From: an uncultured Ferrovibrio sp.
GTDB taxonomy: Bacteria > Pseudomonadota > Alphaproteobacteria > Ferrovibrionales > Ferrovibrionaceae
Direction: 5' to 3'
Length of the DNA: 64,000 nt
Assembly: GCF_937960835.1 (NCBI RefSeq)
Contig: NZ_CALGPC010000003.1
Span: 1 to 64,000, forward strand
Shown here one piece after another: positions 60,085-64,000 of this stretch (position 1 is the first letter of the stretch; every line of letters starts with the position of its first letter). The notes under the pieces were generated by a model. The model made no database searches. It was not told where the DNA came from and saw nothing but the letters and a program-made list of their open reading frames with translations. Both the position numbers and the translations under genes were made by a program.

Positions 60085-60594
60085 TTAGTTCGACAGGACC
60101 GTCACACCGCGACGGTTCTGGGCCCAAGCAGCCTCGTTCGAACCCAGCGCCACCGGACGCTCCTTACCGTAGGAGATCGTGGTGATGCGGTTCGCCGGGA
60201 TGCCCTGGTTGACCAGGTAGTTCTTCACGGCGTTGGCGCGACGCTCACCCAGCGCGAGGTTGTACTCGCGGGTGCCGCGTTCGTCGCAGTGACCCTCGAT
60301 CACGACCTTCCACTGCGGATAGCGCTTCAGCCAAGCAGCCTGCTTGTCCAGCGTGGCGCGGCCAGCCGGCTTGACCTCGTACTTGTCGTAGTCGAAGAAC
60401 ACGCGGTCGCCGACGTTAACCTGAAAGTCCTGCACCGAGCCGGCCTGGATGCCGGCGGCAGGGGTGGTAGCAGCAGCAGCGGTGCCGGTGCCGCCGGTGG
60501 AGGCGGCTTGTTCGGGGGCCTTCTCGCACGCGGCAAGGAACAAGCCCAGGGCAGCAACGGCCAGGAACTTGGAGCCGAAGGTGTTGAGGCGCAT
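60085..60594 (-). CDS. pal: Peptidoglycan-associated lipoprotein Pal
   Basis: A 169-residue outer-membrane lipoprotein of the Tol-Pal system. Lipobox LFLAAC (Cys23), an Ala/Thr-rich linker, then the OmpA-C domain with VGDRVFFDYDKYEVKPAGRA, VVIEGHCDERGTREYNLALG and NEAAWAQNRRGVTVLSN. The residues that bind the diaminopimelate side chain (Asp and Arg in DERGTREYNLALGERRA) are present. GGAGGG lies 8 bases before the ATG. It follows tolB after a 350-bp gap, longer than in most genomes, and a paralogue follows it. Confidence 0.97.
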   Translation of the reverse strand: MRLNTFGSKFLAVAALGLFLAACEKAPEQAASTGGTGTAAAATTPAAGIQAGSVQDFQVNVGDRVFFDYDKYEVKPAGRATLDKQAAWLKRYPQWKVVIEGHCDERGTREYNLALGERRANAVKNYLVNQGIPANRITTISYGKERPVALGSNEAAWAQNRRGVTVLSN

Positions 60595-60944
60595 TTTTTT
60601 TATCCCTCCAAGGGTTTCGAAGTGAGTCAGGTACTAGAGAACAAAAAATCAGGACCGGCGTTCCGCCTCGGGATCGTCACTTTCTCGTCCCTAGTGCGGC
60701 CCGCCTGACTGGTTACCGCCGTTCCGAGTGCTTCGTCGGGAGTTGGGTTTGCAAGACGGACTGTCCTGCAAATGAACCAACGGCAAACGAGGCTGGAACC
60801 TTGGTCCAAGCCATTGCGTCATAATCGACTATATGCCCCGGTTTTCGGGGAATCAATAGGGGCTAAGGACTTAGCCGAGCGTTGTTGCAGAAAAGCCGCA
60901 GCGCCCGGCGGCAGCAATCCGTATCCTGACTGTCGCCCGAAGGA
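60595..60944. other. 350-bp tolB-pal intergenic region
   Basis: No gene is seen. It contains an imperfect hairpin (60742-60781, GTTGG/CCAAC outside TTTGCA/TGCAAA) and a small stem CCCCG-GTTTT-CGGGG (60836-60850), neither followed by a T-tract. The pal ribosome site is next to the ATG. The length suggests a separate pal promoter or a long leader, but no clear promoter was found by eye. Confidence 0.6.
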
Positions 60945-62315
60945 TTAACGGATCAGGGGCGACAGCGGCGACCAGGCCGGGTCGGAGGCATCGATCGGAG
61001 TAGGAATTTCCCGTTCGTTATACCCGGTCAGGTCGATGGAGACGAGCCGGACGCGCTGGCCACGCCCGCGGGCATCCGGCGGCGCTTCCCGATAGAACAT
61101 CAACACGCGGCCATTCGGCGCCCAGGTCGGCGCTTCCTGCACCATCGGCGAGGTCGAAAGGATTCGTTCGCCGCTGCCATCGGGGCGCATCACGCCGATG
61201 GAGAATTGTCCGCCGCCTTCCTTGGTGAAGGCAATCAGATCGCCGCGCGGCGACCAGACCGGCGTCGAGTAGCGGCCCTGGTTGAAGCTGATGCGCCGCT
61301 GGTTGGTGCCATCGGCATTCATCACGTAAATCTGCTTCGAGCCGCCACGGTCCGAGTTGAAGGTGATCTGCCGGCCATCAGGCGAAAACGACGGCGAGGT
61401 GTCGATCGCCGGATCATTGGTCAGGCGCGACCGCTGCCGCGTGCGCAGATCCATCATGTAGATGTCGGAGTTGCCGTCCACCGCCAGCGACATGATGACG
61501 CGATTGCCGTCCGGCGAGAAACGCGGCGCAAAGGTCATGCCCGGGAAATCGCCGACCAGTTCCTGCTGTCCGGTATCGATGTTGAACAGATACACGCGCG
61601 GCTTGTCGTTGAAATAGCTCAGATAGGTGATTTCCTGCTGGCTCGGCGAGAAGCGCGGCGTCAGCACCAGATAGCGGCCATCGGTGAGGAAGCGATGATT
61701 CTCGCCATCCTGATCCATGATGCCCAGGCGCTTGATGCGGCGATCCGGCGGGCCGCTCTCGGCGACATAGACGATGCGGGTATCGAAATAGCCGTCCTCG
61801 CCGGTAACGCGCTTGTAAATCGCGTCCGAAATGAGATGCGCCAGGCGACGCCAGTTATCCGGGGTAGTGAACAGCGCCAGGCCGGTCATCTGCTGCTCGG
61901 CGGCGACGTCCCAGAGGCGGAATTCGCCGCGCAGCCGGCCGTCGGCCTGCAGCTCGATGCGGCCGTTGACCAGCGCATCGACATTGATGACACGCCAATC
62001 CGCAAAACGCGGCTGCACGCGCATGGCCTGCGGGGTCTGGATATGCGCGCGCGGATCGGCCGGCTTGAACAGGCCGGAGCGTTCGAGATTGGCGCGGATG
62101 ACGCGGGCGACGTCCTGACCGATCTTGGTCGCCTGCGGATTGTCGGCATCGAAATCGGAGATTGCGATCGGCACCGGCTTGAAATTGCCGCGGGTGATGT
62201 CGATCTCGACCGCCGCAGTTGCAGGTCTTGCGACCGCCAAGACAACAATCAGCGACGCGAGAAACGCCCCCAGCTTCGGCAGTTTGGACCTGCGCTTCAT
62301 CCTGTTCTCCGTCAT
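60945..62315 (-). CDS. tolB: Tol-Pal periplasmic beta-propeller protein TolB
   Basis: A 456-residue periplasmic protein. The signal peptide is FLASLIVVLAVARPATA, cleaved near residue 34. The N-terminal domain runs to about 170 (FKPVPIAISDFDADNPQA), followed by a six-bladed propeller with repeats such as DLVGDFPGMTFAPRFSPDGN, SPSFSPDGRQITFNSDRGGS and TPVWSPRGDLIAFTKEGGG. TolB binds Pal and relays TolA-driven force. The ATG at 62315 has GGGTGGG before it and follows the tolA stop by 3 bp. Fully of normal length. Confidence 0.97.
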   Translation of the reverse strand: MTENRMKRRSKLPKLGAFLASLIVVLAVARPATAAVEIDITRGNFKPVPIAISDFDADNPQATKIGQDVARVIRANLERSGLFKPADPRAHIQTPQAMRVQPRFADWRVINVDALVNGRIELQADGRLRGEFRLWDVAAEQQMTGLALFTTPDNWRRLAHLISDAIYKRVTGEDGYFDTRIVYVAESGPPDRRIKRLGIMDQDGENHRFLTDGRYLVLTPRFSPSQQEITYLSYFNDKPRVYLFNIDTGQQELVGDFPGMTFAPRFSPDGNRVIMSLAVDGNSDIYMMDLRTRQRSRLTNDPAIDTSPSFSPDGRQITFNSDRGGSKQIYVMNADGTNQRRISFNQGRYSTPVWSPRGDLIAFTKEGGGQFSIGVMRPDGSGERILSTSPMVQEAPTWAPNGRVLMFYREAPPDARGRGQRVRLVSIDLTGYNEREIPTPIDASDPAWSPLSPLIR

Positions 62316-62318
62316 GAT

Positions 62319-63275
62319 TTACCCACCCAACATTTGTCGCGGATCGAAGTTCAGGATGATCTCCTGACTCCATTTGTCCTTATTGCCCGGCGGCAGTTTG
62401 AACGGTGCCGCTTTCAGCACGGCACGACGCGCCGATTCAGCCGCTGAGCGGTAGGCCTCCTGGCCCGGCATATACATTCGCGCCTGATCGACGATCTCCG
62501 GCTGCGTGCGCAGGCTGCCATCCGGATTGAGGCTGAACCGGATGCGCACGATCAGATTCTGCGCATCCCGCGCGCCCAAATCAAACAGCCACTGATCTTC
62601 GACCTGCTTGCGGATGAAATCCTTCTCGCTCATCGAGATCGGCAGATTGGGATTGGAGGGGCCTTCCATGCGCTGCGCGGAGGCCGGCGGCGTGCGCGCA
62701 GCCGTCTGCGGCGCCGGATTGGGCTGGGTCGCCGGCGGCGCTTTCATCTTGTTCACCAAAGCCGCCACGTCGGCAAAACTCGGCGCCTTGGATTTTTCCT
62801 CAGTGCGCTGTGCCGGCTTGGGCGGCGTCGGCTTGGCTTCCGGCTTCTTCTCCGGCGGCTTGGGCTGCTCGGGCAGCTTGGCCTCTTCCTTCGGCTTGGG
62901 CACCGGTTTCGGCGTCGGCTCAGGCTCGGGCATCGGCGCGGGCTTGGGCGCCTCGGCCTGCTGCTTGGGCGGCTCGGGTGCTGGTGGCGGCGGAGGGGGC
63001 GGGGGTGCGACCGCCTGCGGCTGTTGCGGCGGCTGCGGCTTCGGCTCCTGCTTCACTTCCGGCGCCGGCTCTTCCTTCGGCTCGGCCTTGTTCTCGACCG
63101 CCTTGGGCTGCGGCTTGGGAACATTGGTCTTCTCGGCGATCGGCACGAACTCGGCCAGGATCACCGGCGGCTCGGCCTCCTTCGGCGGTTCGAAGATGTG
63201 CGGCAGGCCGAACATCGCCACTGCCAGGATTCCGGCATGGAGGCTCGCCGACAATATATACGAAGACCGATGCAC
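62319..63275 (-). CDS. tolA: Tol-Pal energy transducer TolA
   Basis: A 318-residue inner-membrane protein with one N-terminal helix (YILSASLHAGILAVAMFGLP), a long Pro/Glu/Lys-rich linker (residues 65-200, PPPPPPPPAPEPPKQQAEAP and like), and a C-terminal TonB/TolA domain starting near 230 (EKDFIRKQVEDQWLFD, LIVRIRFSLNPDGSLRTQPE). It transmits proton-motive force from TolQR to TolB-Pal. The GTG at 63275 is chosen because it starts just before the membrane helix with AGGG upstream; the longest frame from 63392 would overlap tolR by 92 bp. Confidence 0.94.
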   Translation of the reverse strand: MHRSSYILSASLHAGILAVAMFGLPHIFEPPKEAEPPVILAEFVPIAEKTNVPKPQPKAVENKAEPKEEPAPEVKQEPKPQPPQQPQAVAPPPPPPPPAPEPPKQQAEAPKPAPMPEPEPTPKPVPKPKEEAKLPEQPKPPEKKPEAKPTPPKPAQRTEEKSKAPSFADVAALVNKMKAPPATQPNPAPQTAARTPPASAQRMEGPSNPNLPISMSEKDFIRKQVEDQWLFDLGARDAQNLIVRIRFSLNPDGSLRTQPEIVDQARMYMPGQEAYRSAAESARRAVLKAAPFKLPPGNKDKWSQEIILNFDPRQMLGG

Positions 63276-63300
63276 TGCAGCCGACCCTACTCTTCCTGCC

Positions 63301-63762
63301 TCAACGCTTGCTGCCGCTGGCCGGACCGGTGCCACCGCTCGGCGGATTGCCGACCAGAGCCACCTTGGTGAAGCCGCCCGAATTGATGACACCCATCACT
63401 TCCAGCACTTTGCCGTAATTGATCGCCTGATCGCCGCGCACAAAGATGCGGCGGTCGGGCGCACTGCCGGCAATCGCCTGAAGGCGTGGCACCAGCTGGT
63501 CTAGCTCAACCGGTGTTTCCTGAAGGTAAATGACGCCCTTGGAATCGACCGTGATGCTGAGCGGCTCGTCCTGGCCCTGGATGGCAGCGGCCTGGGTCTG
63601 TGGCAGATCGACCTGCACGCCGACGGTCAGCAGCGGCGCGGCCACCATGAAGACGATCAGCAGCACCAGCATCACGTCGACCAGCGGGGTGACGTTGATG
63701 TCCGACATCGGCCGGCGCTTCATCCGGCCGGACCGGCTGCCGCCCTGGAGCTGGATCGCCAT
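63301..63762 (-). CDS. tolR: Tol-Pal inner-membrane protein TolR
   Basis: A 153-residue ExbD/TolR protein. One membrane helix at about 25-42 carries the proton-conducting Asp in NVTPLVDVMLVLLIVFMVAA, which is essential for coupling proton flow. The periplasmic part has VQVDLPQTQAA, SITVDSKGVIYLQETPVE and IFVRGDQAINYGKVLEVMGV. The start MAIQLQGGSRSGRMKRRPMS is standard. It begins directly after the tolQ stop and is 25 bp from the tolA start. Confidence 0.97.
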   Translation of the reverse strand: MAIQLQGGSRSGRMKRRPMSDINVTPLVDVMLVLLIVFMVAAPLLTVGVQVDLPQTQAAAIQGQDEPLSITVDSKGVIYLQETPVELDQLVPRLQAIAGSAPDRRIFVRGDQAINYGKVLEVMGVINSGGFTKVALVGNPPSGGTGPASGSKR

Positions 63763-64000
63763 CTAGGCCGCCTCCTCGTCGAGCTGGCGCGACATCAGCG
63801 CCGAAAACTCGCCGGCGAAACCCTCAAGCCGCACCGACAGCCGGCTGAGATCATTGGAGAACTTGTTGTAGGCCATCACCGCCGGGATCGCGGCCAGCAG
63901 CCCGAGCGCGGTGGCAAACAGCGCCTCGGCAATGCCCGGCGCAACCACCGCCAGCGAGGTGTTCTTGCTGGAGGCGATGGCATGGAAGGAATTCATGATG
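63763..64000 (-). CDS. tolQ: Tol-Pal inner-membrane protein TolQ, C-terminal part
   Basis: About 78 C-terminal codons are present; the gene continues beyond the right edge of the window. The visible part has PGIAEALFATALGLLAAIPAV, the third membrane helix of ExbB/TolQ proteins with its conserved Thr and Pro, then YNKFSNDLSRLSVRLEGFAG and an acidic end. TolQ forms the proton channel with TolR. Its stop (TAG at 63763-63765) is next to the tolR ATG. The Met near 63996 is internal, not the start. Confidence 0.96.
   Translation of the reverse strand, partial: IMNSFHAIASSKNTSLAVVAPGIAEALFATALGLLAAIPAVMAYNKFSNDLSRLSVRLEGFAGEFSALMSRQLDEEAA

Noticed and set aside
62600..63250. Gly/Ser/Ala-rich plus-strand frames suggesting a repeat protein
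   Set aside because: They are the complement of the Pro/Glu/Lys-rich TolA linker.

Overview
The window is chromosomal DNA from a high-GC Alphaproteobacterium, probably of the Rhodospirillales type. The evidence is the gene order tolQ-tolR-tolA-tolB-pal-cpoB-tilS-ftsH-folP-glmM at the right end, the YbbN-like/LON-domain/Trm112/DUF971 block at the left end, and a LiuR-like MerR site with a large beta-oxidation cluster. The genus cannot be fixed by reading alone. The first 50 bases are not genomic: they are an untrimmed Illumina TruSeq adapter with its index, so position 51 is the true contig end.

Layout. 51-1625: end of a thioredoxin/TPR gene, LON-domain protein, Trm112 and DUF971 proteins. 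1705-3397: a DGPF-domain protein and an ECF42-type sigma factor with a TPR tail, behind a matching ECF-like promoter. 3406-5671: a UbiH-family hydroxylase and a secreted vWA (DUF1194) protein, divergently transcribed. 5805-10111: sugar-phosphate operon glpX-pgm-pgi. 10129-15484 (minus): an orphan molybdenum-hydroxylase large subunit, a Nudix hydrolase and two overlapping genes of unknown function. 15642-20286 (minus): MFS transporter, acyl-CoA dehydrogenase, a TIGR02186/TauE pair and a DUF962 protein.

20389-30886: a MerR regulator behind a perfect 18-bp palindrome, followed by two consecutive beta-oxidation sets (thiolase, bifunctional hydratase/dehydrogenase, acyl-CoA dehydrogenases), closed by a strong terminator. 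The two bifunctional enzymes have opposite domain orders. 30941-34929: a TakP-like TRAP transporter operon. Its roughly 160-nt leader is highly structured and contains a perfect 12-bp inverted repeat that would bury the ribosome binding site of the binding-protein gene. This is the best candidate here for an undescribed cis-regulatory RNA. The small permease is fused to an N-terminal TM2-like domain.

35026-39936: kynureninase-like enzyme, tryptophan 2,3-dioxygenase and a TrpXYZ-like ABC importer, a likely tryptophan or kynurenine catabolic locus. 39945-45703: AEC transporter, a protein of three hotdog domains (the third lacking its catalytic residues), a TetR regulator and crotonase behind a 26-bp near-palindrome, then GNAT, PhzF and DUF1127 proteins. 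45810-48694: MocR-type regulator and LctP-like permease. 48691-51984 (minus): folP, glmM, thiD; FolP has an unusual repeat-built N-terminus. 52128-54506: LysE exporter, glutamine amidotransferase and SDR, lying between folP and ftsH. 54636-64000 (minus): ftsH, tilS, cpoB, two tandem pal genes, tolB, tolA, tolR and the end of tolQ, i.e. the Tol-Pal envelope system with a duplicated Pal. No tRNA, rRNA, CRISPR array, insertion sequence or prophage was seen.
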